Below are positions 47,685 to 56,841 of a DNA stretch of 64,000 nucleotides, piece after piece. The stretch spans positions 186,001 to 250,000 of the forward strand of contig NZ_JACDXV010000002.1 of NCBI RefSeq assembly GCF_015158295.1. Direction: 5' to 3'. Positions within the stretch are counted from its first letter, which is position 1, and each line of letters starts with the position of its first letter. Source of the stretch: Devosia faecipullorum. Its GTDB lineage: Bacteria > Pseudomonadota > Alphaproteobacteria > Rhizobiales > Devosiaceae. A model generated the notes under the pieces. The model did no database searches. It saw only the letters and a program-made list of their open reading frames with translations, and was not told the origin of the DNA. A program made the translations under genes and the position numbers.

Positions 47685-47774
47685 GGAGAGATGGCAGAGC
47701 GGTTGAATGCACCGCACTCGAAATGCGGCATAGGGGCAACTCTATCGGGGGTTCGAATCCCTCTCTCTCCGCCA
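47685..47774 (+). tRNA. tRNA-Ser (anticodon CGA)
   Basis: The acceptor stem GGAGAGA pairs with TCTCTCC and the CCA end is encoded (47772-47774). The anticodon stem CCGCA/TGCGG surrounds loop CTCGAAA, giving anticodon CGA (47719-47721), which reads UCG. A long variable arm (the GCATAGGGGCAACTCTATC region) and the TTCGAATC T-loop fit a class II serine tRNA of 90 bases. Confidence 0.97.
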
Positions 47775-48197
47775 TTCATATCCCATTGATTTCATTGAAT
47801 ATTTGCCGTTTCTGGCGGGAATGATGCCCGGCAATTTACCCGATGCGGTCGCTCGCCCCTCAAGGCGCGTTCCGGGCTGGCGATTTCGGATCAAAATCCC
47901 GCATTCCCTTGAGCCATGTTTCGACACCGTGCCGATTAGGCTCAACCTTTGTCCCTTGCCAAAGCGTCCGGCATTTCGCCCGGCGCGTTTACTGGCCGGT
48001 CATGCCGGGCAATTAACCGAGAAACCGAAGGCTGCTGGTAAGCTTGCGTTGAGGGTCGCCCTGGCTTGAGCGGTCGGCATCATCGCTGATTGTCGTTATG
48101 GATGGCGGGAATGGGTGTCGAGACGGGTGGAGTGTCAACGGACGCTGGACAGTCCAGTGCCTGGTAAGGCATCCCGTCTTGGGCGCGATTGTCGAAC

Positions 48198-48226
48198 TTG
48201 ACGCTCGTTTTGGTTATGTATAGACT
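48198..48226 (+). promoter_or_regulatory. Promoter of the lyase/ABC operon
   Basis: TTGACG (48198-48203) and TAGACT (48221-48226) are 17 bases apart; TATAGA at 48219 is an alternative -10. The -10 region lies inside the operator-like motif at 48216-48230, the layout expected for a repressed promoter. Confidence 0.45.
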
Positions 48227-48230
48227 TAAT
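48216..48230 (+). promoter_or_regulatory. HutC-like operator, lyase operon
   Basis: ATGTATAGACTTAAT matches the hutF/hutI promoter site (minus strand, 59039-59025) at 13 of its first 14 bases and resembles the TGTATA(G/T)ACA type of HutC operators. It overlaps the predicted -10. Confidence 0.55.
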
Positions 48231-48305
48231 GACCACGAAGGCTGCGCCTGGGCATTGGCAGCAGGGACTAGGTCGCTCGTCGACGGATTAAGGGAGAAGT
48301 CAATA

Positions 48306-49805
48306 ATGTCGGATGTCGTGAGGCAGGTAGGGGCCCGGCTAACCGGCCAAGTGGATCCGCTTTTGCAGAAGCGTTTTTATCCCGGGCCGATCAGCAATCT
48401 GCGTCGCAGCTATACGGCATTCCATTCTTTTGACAAAGCGCACACGATCGCATTGCTCGAAGCCGACCTCATCACGCCCGAAATTGCCCGTGCGATCCTG
48501 GCAGGTCTGCGCCGCATGGAAGGCGAGGGCATCGAAGTCATTCGCGACCGTATGGGGGGTGGACGCCATTCCGGCGAAGCCTTTCTCACCGAGACTATCG
48601 GTGCCGAATATGCTGGCTGGATCAATGTTGGCCGCTCATCCGGCGATCTGGATGCAATGTCCTGGCGCTTCAACCTCCGCCGCCGGCTGCCGGCATTGCT
48701 GATGCGCCTGAATGATCTGCGTGGTGGCCTGCTTGATGTCGCGGGGCAGCACACAACGACGATCATGCCGTGCTACAGCATCGGGCAGCACGCACAATGC
48801 ACCTCGTTCGGCCACATGCTTCTGTCGTGGGAGGCCATGTTTGCCCGCGATGCTCAGCGTGCCATGGCCCTGCATGGGGAGACCGGAGGGAGCCCGACGG
48901 GCTCCGGCATCATGACCGGCTCGCCCTTCCCCATATCCCGCCAACGCACCGCGGAACTGCTTGGTTTTGACACGGTTCAGATCAATACGCGCGATGCGGT
49001 GGTCAATCTCGATACGCTCATGCATGCGCATAGTGTCATTGCGATCTGCATATCCAACGCTCTCAGCGTCGCCAATGATCTCTATCTGTGGACGATGACA
49101 GAGTTCAAGTATCTTGAGCTGCATGACAGCTATTGCAGCACCAGCAGCATCATGCCGCAGAAGAAGAATTCCTGGGCCCTGGCATGGATACGAGGCCAGG
49201 CTTCTCTGGCAATCGGGCGTCTTTCCGGGGTTTTCACCCTGCTCAAGATGGAATCCGATGGCCTGGAAGACACGCTCATGGCGCCGTGGCAGCTCTATGA
49301 GGCCATGGATGAAGTCGAAGACATGCTGGCAATGCTGCATGGCATGGTCACCACGATGACCGTCAATGTCGAGCGCCTGGCCTCGCTGGCCGGCCATGGC
49401 TGGACGCAGGCTGCCGATATTGCCGCGATGATCATGGTCAAGGGACATATCCCGTGGCGCGACGCTCACCAGATCGTTGCCCATCTCGTCCGTGAATTCG
49501 TCGACGCCGGCAAGTCTCCCGAGGATCTTCTGCCAGCAGATATCGACCGGCTGGCCGAGCAGCTCATCGGACGCCCCGTGTCCGTGACCAAAGAGGATAT
49601 CGGCAATTCCATCGATCCGCTGCAATCGCTCTACAATCGCGGCCACGTCACCGGTTCGCCGGCACCGGCGCAGGTTGCGGCGCAAATTGACGCCGCGCGC
49701 AGCCGCATAGCGGAGGATCATGATCGCGGCGAAGCCAATGAGGCGGCGCTGGCGGAAGCAGCAAAACGGCTGGAAGAGGCTGTTGACGCCATAATCGGGG
49801 CTTGA
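48306..49805 (+). CDS. Divergent argininosuccinate lyase-family (fumarate lyase superfamily) protein
   Basis: The 499-residue protein is collinear with ArgH but not a second ArgH. It keeps the catalytic serine box SSIMPQKKN (residues 280-288), but the box lacks the Pro and late Glu of ArgH (the Glu position reads A293). The ArgH Thr-His pair (GFTHLQ) is CYSIGQ here, and the ARSRND box is GRSSGD. I chose ATG 48306 because AGGGAGAAG lies upstream and the family start fits. Family members release fumarate from N-substituted aspartates; here the changed active site points to a different or altered reaction. It is the first gene of an ABC-transporter operon, eight bases before the permease. Confidence 0.85.
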   Translation: MSDVVRQVGARLTGQVDPLLQKRFYPGPISNLRRSYTAFHSFDKAHTIALLEADLITPEIARAILAGLRRMEGEGIEVIRDRMGGGRHSGEAFLTETIGAEYAGWINVGRSSGDLDAMSWRFNLRRRLPALLMRLNDLRGGLLDVAGQHTTTIMPCYSIGQHAQCTSFGHMLLSWEAMFARDAQRAMALHGETGGSPTGSGIMTGSPFPISRQRTAELLGFDTVQINTRDAVVNLDTLMHAHSVIAICISNALSVANDLYLWTMTEFKYLELHDSYCSTSSIMPQKKNSWALAWIRGQASLAIGRLSGVFTLLKMESDGLEDTLMAPWQLYEAMDEVEDMLAMLHGMVTTMTVNVERLASLAGHGWTQAADIAAMIMVKGHIPWRDAHQIVAHLVREFVDAGKSPEDLLPADIDRLAEQLIGRPVSVTKEDIGNSIDPLQSLYNRGHVTGSPAPAQVAAQIDAARSRIAEDHDRGEANEAALAEAAKRLEEAVDAIIGA

Positions 49806-49812
49806 GGCGGAA

Positions 49813-50796
49813 ATGCCCGATATCAATCCTTTCGTCGCCTTTATCGGCCGGCGCGTGATGTTCGCCATCCCGACGATCATCGCCCTTGTCACCGCAGTCT
49901 TTGTTCTGGTGCACAGCGCGCCCGGCGATCCGCTGAGTTTCATCACCGGCGATGCCGACATGGGCACCGAGCAACTTGCCGAGCTGCGCCGCGAATACGG
50001 CCTCGACCAGCCGCTCATCCAGCAATATGCCATCTATGTCAGCAAGATATTCCAGGGCGATTTCGGATCGTCCTATCGCTATCGGGAGCCTGTTCTCGAC
50101 CTGATCATTGGCCGTACGCCCGCCACGCTGATGCTGATGGTGCCGGCAATGGTCCTGTTCATCGGTCTTGGCATTCTGCTCGGCGTCATGGCGGCCCGAT
50201 TTCCCAATTCGCCCGGTGATCTGGGACTGACCGGGCTGGCCCTGTTCGGCTGGTCGGTGCCGGTGTTCTGGCTCGGCCAATTGCTGGTGATCGTATTTGC
50301 GCTCAAGCTTGGCTGGCTGCCCTCGCAAGGCATGTACAATCTGAGGGCGCCAGCCGAAGGCTTCGGGCGAATTCTGGATATCGGCTGGCATCTCATCCTG
50401 CCCGGACTGGCGCTTGGCATGCGCTTTATTGCGCTCGCCACACGCATGACCCGGGCCAGCATGATGCAGGTCATGCGGCTCGACTATATGACGACGGCCC
50501 GCGCCAAGGGCCTGAAAGAGCCGGTGGTGCTCTATCGGCATGCCCTGCCCAATGCCCTGCTGCCCGTCATCACCATTATCGGCATGAACATTGGCACCAT
50601 GCTTACCGGCTCCGTGCTTATCGAGGTCGTATTCGCCTGGCCGGGCATGGGGCGCCTGCTCTACGACGGCGTGCTGGCCCGGGACTATCCATTGATCACC
50701 GGCATTATCCTGGTGACGTCGATCATGGTGATCCTGATCAATCTGCTCACCGACATCCTTTACGCGATCATCGATCCGCGTATCCGCTACACGTGA
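49813..50796 (+). CDS. Peptide-type ABC transporter permease (DppB-like)
   Basis: The 327-residue inner-membrane protein has six helices and the binding-protein-dependent permease fold. SAPGDPLSFI near residue 37 and the EAA loop region ARAKGLKEPVVLYRHALPNALLPV are typical of the DppB/OppB family. It is seven bases after the lyase gene and 12 before the second permease. With its partner it forms the pore; the substrate is not fixed by sequence. Confidence 0.92.
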   Translation: MPDINPFVAFIGRRVMFAIPTIIALVTAVFVLVHSAPGDPLSFITGDADMGTEQLAELRREYGLDQPLIQQYAIYVSKIFQGDFGSSYRYREPVLDLIIGRTPATLMLMVPAMVLFIGLGILLGVMAARFPNSPGDLGLTGLALFGWSVPVFWLGQLLVIVFALKLGWLPSQGMYNLRAPAEGFGRILDIGWHLILPGLALGMRFIALATRMTRASMMQVMRLDYMTTARAKGLKEPVVLYRHALPNALLPVITIIGMNIGTMLTGSVLIEVVFAWPGMGRLLYDGVLARDYPLITGIILVTSIMVILINLLTDILYAIIDPRIRYT

Positions 50797-50808
50797 GAGG
50801 ACCAGGAC

Positions 50809-51642
50809 ATGATTGCTCAAAACTGGCTCCGCCTCCTGCGCAGCCGCTCCGGCATGGTGGGTTTCGTACTCGTCCTCATGGCGACGCTGATCGGCATCTT
50901 CGGCCCAATGCTGACCGGATCGCCTACGCAAATTGGTGCTGAGGCCTTCTGCTCACCCGGCGCAAGTTGTCTGCTCGGAACCGATGATCTGGGCCGTGAC
51001 ATGTTCGTGCGCATGGCCCATGGCGCAAGGGTTTCCCTGCTTGTCGGCTTTGCGGCTGCAGCTTTCGCATCCGTATTGGGCATTGTCATCGGCTCGATAT
51101 CAGGCTTTGTCGGCGGCAAGGTCGATGAATTGTTCATGCGCATTGCCGAAGCCTTCCAGGTCGTGCCGCAATTCTTCCTGGCCATCCTGATCGTGGCTCT
51201 GTTCGGTCCGTCGCTGACCAAGATTGTCCTTGTCATCGGTATTCTGAGCTGGGCCGATACGGCGCGCATCGTGCGGGCCGAATTTCTCAAGCTGCGCGGG
51301 CAGGACTATGTCGTTGCGGCGCAGCTTGCCGGTGCTTCGCGCGCGGCGCTGATCTTTTCGGAGATTCTGCCCAATGCGCTGCCGCCGGTGATCGTCACGG
51401 CTTCGCTGCAGATCGCCAGCGCGATCCTCACCGAGGCAAGCCTCAGTTTCCTGGGCCTTGGCGACCCCGACCAGGTGAGCTGGGGGCAATTGCTGTTTGC
51501 CGCGCAGCCCTTTCTCAACCAGGCCTGGTGGATGGCCATTTTCCCCGGCATCGCCATCTTGGTGACCACACTGGGCTTCAACTTGTTAGGCGACGGACTG
51601 AACGATGTGCTCGATCCGCGCCAGAAAGGCAGCACGCGATGA
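50809..51642 (+). CDS. Peptide-type ABC transporter permease (DppC-like)
   Basis: The 277-residue protein is the second permease, with an N-terminal OppC_N-type first helix, LLGTDDLGRDMFVRMAHGAR near residue 60 and an EAA loop QDYVVAAQLAGASRAALIF. Six helices are visible. Its stop overlaps the ATPase start as ATGA, so the three transporter genes form one coupled unit. Confidence 0.92.
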   Translation: MIAQNWLRLLRSRSGMVGFVLVLMATLIGIFGPMLTGSPTQIGAEAFCSPGASCLLGTDDLGRDMFVRMAHGARVSLLVGFAAAAFASVLGIVIGSISGFVGGKVDELFMRIAEAFQVVPQFFLAILIVALFGPSLTKIVLVIGILSWADTARIVRAEFLKLRGQDYVVAAQLAGASRAALIFSEILPNALPPVIVTASLQIASAILTEASLSFLGLGDPDQVSWGQLLFAAQPFLNQAWWMAIFPGIAILVTTLGFNLLGDGLNDVLDPRQKGSTR

Positions 51643-53648
51643 CACTGCTTCAGGTCGAGGGGCTGGCGGTTGATTTCCCGATCGGCGATGGGCGCAAGGT
51701 TCGCGCCGTCGAAGGCGTCGATCTTCGCGTGGATGCCGGCGAGATTGTCTGCATTGTCGGCGAGTCTGGCTGCGGAAAGTCCGTCACCGTCCGGTCGCTG
51801 TTCAACCTGTTGCCGCCCCCGGGGCGGCGCAGCGAAGGGCGCGTCATTTTCGATGGCACCGACATTGACACGCTTTCCGCCGAGCAACAGCGCGAGCTGT
51901 GCGGTACGTCGGTAGGCTATGTCTTCCAGGATCCGATGACCTATCTGAACCCGCTGCTGACGGTGGGTGCGCAGATCTGCGAGGCCTTTGCCGGCCATGT
52001 CAGGTTCAACCGCGATCCTGTGGCGATGCAGCGGATATTGGAATTGCTGGGCGAACTCGGCATTGGCGATCCCAAGCGCGTCGTCCAGTCCTATCCGCAT
52101 CAGCTGTCCGGTGGCATGCGCCAGCGCATTCTGATCGCCATGGCCATTGCCCGCCGGCCAAAACTGCTCATTCTGGACGAGCCCACCACGGCTTTGGATG
52201 TCACCATCCAGGCGCAGATTGTCGACCTGATCCGCGTCATCCAGAAGCATACTCAATGCGGCATGATTTTCGTGACGCACGATTTCGGCCTCGTGGCCGA
52301 ACTCGCAGACCGGGTCTATGTCATGTATGCCGGCCAACTGGTCGAGCAGAATAATGTCGAAGCCATCTTCAACGCCCCGCAGCATCCCTACACGAAGGGG
52401 TTGATCGAATGCGTGATCCCCGTTGGGGAATCCGCTGGGCTTCGCACCATTCCCGGTGAAGTTCCCAATCTCCGCATGCCGCCGCCCGGCTGCCGCTTTG
52501 CCGTGCGCTGCCCGCGCAAGACGGCCGAATGCGAGGCGGAAACACCGCCGCTCGAAACCAAAGCGCAAGGCCAGATCCGCTGCTTCCATTCGGGAGGCGA
52601 CGGCGCCAGCCCGGCGGTGGATGTCGGTACCTTGCCGCGGCGCGATGATCGCTTTTCCGGCATCCGCGCGGAGGACGGCGACAGCGAGGCCGGCAGTGTC
52701 ACGGTCGAGGCCGCCACGAAATACTTCCCCGCGCGGGGTGGATCGTTCGGTAGCAAGGCGATGGTTCATGCCCTCAACACGGTTTCCGTGACGCTCGAGC
52801 CAGGCGAGATATTTGCCCTGGTGGGGGAAAGCGGCAGTGGCAAGTCAACGCTGGGTCGGCTGGTCGCGGGGCTCGAAATGGTCAGTGGCGGACGGATCGT
52901 CATTGGCAATCAGAATCCGGCAAAACGCCTTGCCAGCGGTAGCAAGCCGCTTGCGCAAATGGTGTTCCAGGACCCCTATTCGTCGCTCAATCCACGCAAG
53001 ACCATCCGCCATACGCTGGCTCAGCCGCTGCTCAACTACAAGATTTGCCGCCGTGACGAGGTGGAGGCGCGGTCAATCGCCCTGCTCGAGCTTATTGGCC
53101 TCACGCCTGCCCGGGAATTTCTGGACCGCCATCCGCATGAATTGTCGGGCGGACAACGCCAGCGTGTCGTCATGGCCCGCGCTCTGGCAGCCGAGCCCAG
53201 GGTCCTGGTGGCCGATGAGCCGGTTTCGTCACTGGATATGTCAACCCGCGCCCAGATTCTCGGCCTGCTGCAGGAATTGCGCAGGAAGATGGGGCTGACC
53301 ATCTTGCTGATCACGCACGATCTTGCCGTGGTCAGCACGGTGGCCGACAGAATGGGCGTAATGTATCTCGGGCGCCTGTTTGAGATTGCTCCCGCCAAGC
53401 TCGGTGTCGCCGCGCCATTGCAGCCCTATACGCAAATGCTCGTCTCCTCGGTCCCGCTGCCGGATCCACAAAAGGCGCGTACGCGCGAGCGGCTGCTGAT
53501 GAACGGCGAACCGCCCTCGCCACTCAACCTGCCCTCCGGATGTTATCTACACGCACGCTGCCCCAAGGCGCTGCCGACCTGTAAGGTCGAGGCGCCGGAA
53601 TGGCGGGAAATGCAGCCTGGTCACCATGTCGCCTGTCACCTCTACTGA
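51639..53648 (+). CDS. Fused double ABC ATPase (DppD-DppF type)
   Basis: The 669-residue protein joins two peptide-type ABC ATPases. Half one has Walker A GESGCGKS (residues 41-48), LSGGMRQR and [11 protein letters not shown], then an oligopeptide C-terminal domain. Half two has GESGSGKS (about 396-403), LSGGQRQR and [10 protein letters not shown] with its own C-terminal domain. Such fusions are common in Rhizobiales peptide or opine importers. It powers the two preceding permeases. I chose ATG 51639; longer frames are not family-like. Confidence 0.93.
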   Translation: MTLLQVEGLAVDFPIGDGRKVRAVEGVDLRVDAGEIVCIVGESGCGKSVTVRSLFNLLPPPGRRSEGRVIFDGTDIDTLSAEQQRELCGTSVGYVFQDPMTYLNPLLTVGAQICEAFAGHVRFNRDPVAMQRILELLGELGIGDPKRVVQSYPHQLSGGMRQRILIAMAIARRPKLLILDEPTTALDVTIQAQIVDLIRVIQKHTQCGMIFVTHDFGLVAELADRVYVMYAGQLVEQNNVEAIFNAPQHPYTKGLIECVIPVGESAGLRTIPGEVPNLRMPPPGCRFAVRCPRKTAECEAETPPLETKAQGQIRCFHSGGDGASPAVDVGTLPRRDDRFSGIRAEDGDSEAGSVTVEAATKYFPARGGSFGSKAMVHALNTVSVTLEPGEIFALVGESGSGKSTLGRLVAGLEMVSGGRIVIGNQNPAKRLASGSKPLAQMVFQDPYSSLNPRKTIRHTLAQPLLNYKICRRDEVEARSIALLELIGLTPAREFLDRHPHELSGGQRQRVVMARALAAEPRVLVADEPVSSLDMSTRAQILGLLQELRRKMGLTILLITHDLAVVSTVADRMGVMYLGRLFEIAPAKLGVAAPLQPYTQMLVSSVPLPDPQKARTRERLLMNGEPPSPLNLPSGCYLHARCPKALPTCKVEAPEWREMQPGHHVACHLY

Positions 53649-55014
53649 TTCCGAAATGTCGGACACCATTTCGGCGCGTATCGCCGCCTTTGCCGTCGCC
53701 GCCGCGTCTGATCCGGTGCCGCCCGAGGTGGCCGAGCGCGCCAGGCACTGTGTGATCGACCACCTGCATGCCGCGCTACAGGGCACGAACAGCCAGACCG
53801 CGGCCATATTGAACGGCTATGATGGCGCTGCGGGGGCGGAGGCGCTGGCCTTGCGACTTGGCGCATTGTCGACCGTCTACGAGATCGACGACGTCCATCG
53901 CGATACGTCCATGCATCCTGGCTCGACGGTCGTTGCCGCAGCGCTCGCTGCTGCCCTGGATTCCAAGGCCGACGATGCCCGGCTGCTTGCCGCCGTCGCC
54001 GCGGGCTACGAAGTCGCTATCCGCCTGAGCGTGGCGGCGGGCGAACGGCACTATCACTACCATCAGTCCACGGCCACCTGCGGAACCATAGCTGCGGCCG
54101 TCGCCGCCAGCATCGTCTACGGCCTTGATGCCGAACAGACGAAAAACGCCATCGGCCTCTCGGCGACCATGGCCAGCGGATTGTGGGAAGATATCAACAA
54201 TGCGGCGATCATGGTCAAACATCTGCATTCCGGCTTTGCGGCCGAGCGCGGCGTCCGTGCCGCGCGGCTGGCGGCCTTGGGCATGAACGCTGCGAGCAGG
54301 GCGATTGAGGGGCCGAAGGGGTTTTTGGCGGCATTGGCGCGCCAGGATGCCGCCTATCCCCTCGAGAGCACGCTGGACGAAGCCGCCTTGCGGAAAATTC
54401 TTACCGAGGGCCTCGGCGAGCGCTGGTCGATCCTGCGCAACATCTACAAGCGCTATCCTTTCTGTCTTGGCTGTTTCGAGCCTCTTGAGGGGATGCGGCA
54501 TGTTCTTTCCACTTCAGGGCGGGCCATTGCCGATATCGAAGGGGTGACGATCGAGATCTACCCTCCGACCGCACAACTGGTCGGCAATCGTGCGCCCACC
54601 AATCAGCTCCAGGCAAAATTCAGCGCCGTCTTTGCCATTGCCTTGCTGCTCGCCGGGCGCGATCCGGAGAATGTTCTGTTGCCGGTCGAGTGGCTGAGCG
54701 CGCCGGACGTGGTCGCCTGGTATCCAAAGATCCAATGCCTGGGCAATGGCTCGCTTCGTCCTCGCAGCGCCCTTGTCAATGTGACATGGAAAGACGGCAC
54801 GACCACATTGGGCAATGAACCGCTGCGCTCCCTTGACGAGAACGAAGTGCTTGAGCGCTTTGCAGGACTGGTTCGCCGGACGCTGGGCGACGAGGCTGCA
54901 GGGCTGGAAGCGCGCCTCGCAAGGCTGGGGACGCAGCCGTCCAGTGCCGATCTGACGAGGATGGTCGTGTCGGCCCTCACATCGAAGGCGGTCGAAACCG
55001 CCAATCCTTCATAA
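53626..55014 (+). CDS. MmgE/PrpD family protein
   Basis: The 462-residue protein belongs to the MmgE/PrpD fold, which includes 2-methylcitrate dehydratase, cis-aconitate decarboxylase and iminodisuccinate epimerase. HPGSTVVAAALA and KHLHSGFAAERGVRAARLA are family motifs. The residues that separate these activities cannot be assigned by eye. I took ATG 53626, which overlaps the ATPase end by 23 bases; ATG 53656 is an alternative. It is the last gene before a terminator. An epimerase or dehydratase acting with the lyase is plausible inference. Confidence 0.87.
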   Translation: MSPVTSTDSEMSDTISARIAAFAVAAASDPVPPEVAERARHCVIDHLHAALQGTNSQTAAILNGYDGAAGAEALALRLGALSTVYEIDDVHRDTSMHPGSTVVAAALAAALDSKADDARLLAAVAAGYEVAIRLSVAAGERHYHYHQSTATCGTIAAAVAASIVYGLDAEQTKNAIGLSATMASGLWEDINNAAIMVKHLHSGFAAERGVRAARLAALGMNAASRAIEGPKGFLAALARQDAAYPLESTLDEAALRKILTEGLGERWSILRNIYKRYPFCLGCFEPLEGMRHVLSTSGRAIADIEGVTIEIYPPTAQLVGNRAPTNQLQAKFSAVFAIALLLAGRDPENVLLPVEWLSAPDVVAWYPKIQCLGNGSLRPRSALVNVTWKDGTTTLGNEPLRSLDENEVLERFAGLVRRTLGDEAAGLEARLARLGTQPSSADLTRMVVSALTSKAVETANPS

Positions 55015-55066
55015 AGCTGATCATATCGCGCCCACGGCCGCAGTGGGCCGTCGGGGAAAAGAAGCA

Positions 55067-55106
55067 ACAAAAAAGGCGGCGACATGTCCTGTCGCCGCCT
55101 TTTTCA
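55067..55106. terminator. Bidirectional terminator between the MmgE/PrpD and binding-protein genes
   Basis: AAAAAGGCGGCGACA and TGTCGCCGCCTTTTT (to 55104) form a long stem around TGTCC, with A-run and T-run ends. It serves both convergent units. Confidence 0.9.
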
Positions 55107-55119
55107 GGACAAGCAGGCC

Positions 55120-56727
55120 TTACTGCTCCTTGCCATCCTCGGTCCAGGCATCCCAGAAGCTGTAATAGGAATAGGCGCTCCACTCGTGCAGGCCGTGGAA
55201 CTTGCTGTTCCAGACGCCAACGATGCCAACTTCCTCGAGCCAGATTGCAGGAAGTTCGTCTACCAGAATTTTCTGGGCCTCCTGATAGGCGGCGACGCGA
55301 CCATCAAGCGTGAACGCACTCTGCCCTTCAGCGAACAGCTGATCGACGGTTTCATTCCGGTAGCCGGACGCATTGGTGAAGTTCACGGGCCGGATATTGG
55401 TCGAGACATAGAGGCGCGAGACGTCGATTGCCGGGTCGGCGCCGGTCGAGAAGATGTGGATCTGCGTATCGAAATCGCGCTTGATATAGACGTGGTCAAG
55501 CATGACGTTGCGCTCGAGCAGTTCCAGCTCGAGGTTGACCCCGACCTGGGCAAATTGCTCCTTGAGGATCTCCGCCGCCTTGCGATGGAACTCGACTGCA
55601 CCATCGGCGATGACGCGGATGCTGAAGCGGGTTCCATCGGCCTTTACCGGGTAGCCGGCTTCGTCAAGCAGCGCAGCTGCCTTTTCCAGATCATGCGCAT
55701 AGGCTTCGACATCTGCCTCATAGGCCCAGCTTGTCGAGGCGATCGGTCCGGTCGCCGGTTTGCCCACGGAATAGTCAGCGCGCTCGGCGATGAGATTCTT
55801 GTCCATGGCATAGGCAAGAGCCTTGCGCACGCGCACGTCGCTCAGGATCGGATTCTCCACGTTGATGGAAAGCATGCCGATCGATGCAAGCGATTCAAAA
55901 CCTTCCGTCGTCGTGGTCAGGTTCGGGGTCTCCTTCAGGCGCGGCACGGCAGAGGACGGAACCGACTGATAGGACAGATAGTCGATATCGCCCGATTCCA
56001 GCGCGAGAACCCGACTTGCCGCATCGGGAATGGTCTGGAAGACCAGCCGATCCAGATAAGGCTTGCCGGCAATGAAGAAGTCTTCGTTGCGGGCCAGGGC
56101 GACGTGCGACCCCTTTTCCCATTCCACGAACTTGAACGGACCGGTGCCCACTGGCTTGGCATTGTAGGGATTGTTCTTGATATCCGTGCCGGCATAGAGG
56201 TGCTTGGGCAGGATGAAGAAGTCATATCCGAGTGCGTTCATCAACGGACCGAAGGATGTCTTGAGCGTGATGACCACAGTGTTGGCATCAGGCGCCTCGA
56301 CCGTGTCGATCACACCCTGATAGGTCGCGCCACGGCTGTGGAGCGGCAGGATGACTTCCTCGATGGTGAACTTGACGTCGTCGGAGGTAAATGGCTGACC
56401 ATCGTGCCATTTGACGCCCTGGCGAAGATGGAATGTATAGGTCAGGCCATCTTCGGATATGTCCCAGCTTTCCGCGAGATCGGGCACCGGCTGGAATGTC
56501 TTGTCGAGCCGGATCAGCATGCTGAACACATTGCTCGAAATGGTCTTTTCCACCAGATTGGCGCTGATGGAGGCGTTGAGAACGCCCGGGTCGGCACCGA
56601 TGCCAACAATCATGCCGCCACCGATACGCGGTTTGGCGTCCTCTGCATGAGTGGCAGCTGCACCGAGCATAAACAGTGCAGACAAAAGAGGGACGATCGC
56701 TTTCCCCCTCAGTATTCTTCTTAGCAT
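55120..56727 (-). CDS. Peptide-type ABC transporter solute-binding protein
   Basis: The 535-residue periplasmic SBP_bac_5 protein has a signal peptide (MLRRILRGK to THAED, cut near residue 28) and the class C binding-protein fold: an early LVEKTISSNVFSMLIRLD and the later SDDVKFTIEEV. It probably feeds the permeases at 49813-51642, although it is convergent with that operon and apart from it. I chose ATG 56727, with AGGGGA upstream. A HutC-like site lies about 80 bases before the start. The ligand is unknown; the family binds peptides, opines, nickel chelates and other amino-acid conjugates. Confidence 0.92.
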   Translation of the reverse strand: MLRRILRGKAIVPLLSALFMLGAAATHAEDAKPRIGGGMIVGIGADPGVLNASISANLVEKTISSNVFSMLIRLDKTFQPVPDLAESWDISEDGLTYTFHLRQGVKWHDGQPFTSDDVKFTIEEVILPLHSRGATYQGVIDTVEAPDANTVVITLKTSFGPLMNALGYDFFILPKHLYAGTDIKNNPYNAKPVGTGPFKFVEWEKGSHVALARNEDFFIAGKPYLDRLVFQTIPDAASRVLALESGDIDYLSYQSVPSSAVPRLKETPNLTTTTEGFESLASIGMLSINVENPILSDVRVRKALAYAMDKNLIAERADYSVGKPATGPIASTSWAYEADVEAYAHDLEKAAALLDEAGYPVKADGTRFSIRVIADGAVEFHRKAAEILKEQFAQVGVNLELELLERNVMLDHVYIKRDFDTQIHIFSTGADPAIDVSRLYVSTNIRPVNFTNASGYRNETVDQLFAEGQSAFTLDGRVAAYQEAQKILVDELPAIWLEEVGIVGVWNSKFHGLHEWSAYSYYSFWDAWTEDGKEQ

Positions 56728-56802
56728 GGATCGGTCCCCTTTACCGATTAAAGTTGTGGCGGAGATGGTCTCTCCGTCGGCCAAACCGTATCGAATTTGG
56801 TG

Positions 56803-56817
56803 AATATGTCTATATAT
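56803..56817 (-). promoter_or_regulatory. HutC-like operator upstream of the binding-protein gene
   Basis: On the minus strand ATATATAGACATATT matches ATGTATAGACTTAAT at 12 of 15 positions. It lies about 80 bases before the ATG at 56727 and just after the GntR gene stop. Confidence 0.4.
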
Positions 56818-56841
56818 ATTCGTCGGGCGATCTGGCTGATG

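Larger units (their letters stand above)
47775..48305. other. 531-base gap between tRNA-Ser and the lyase operon
   Basis: No convincing gene is seen; short open frames here have poor composition. Two similar pieces, ATGCCCGGCAATTTACCCGA near 47823 and ATGCCGGGCAATTAACCGA near 48002, may be remnants of a dispersed repeat. The last 110 bases hold the lyase-operon promoter and operator. The gap separates housekeeping genes from the catabolic block. Confidence 0.4.

Noticed and set aside
47803-48069. An 88-codon frame in the gap after tRNA-Ser
   Set aside because: Composition is unlike coding DNA, there is no ribosome-binding site, and it covers repeat remnants.
48306-49805. A second biosynthetic argH
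   Set aside because: Active-site boxes differ from the ArgH at 9347-10798, and the gene sits in a transporter operon with no arginine genes.
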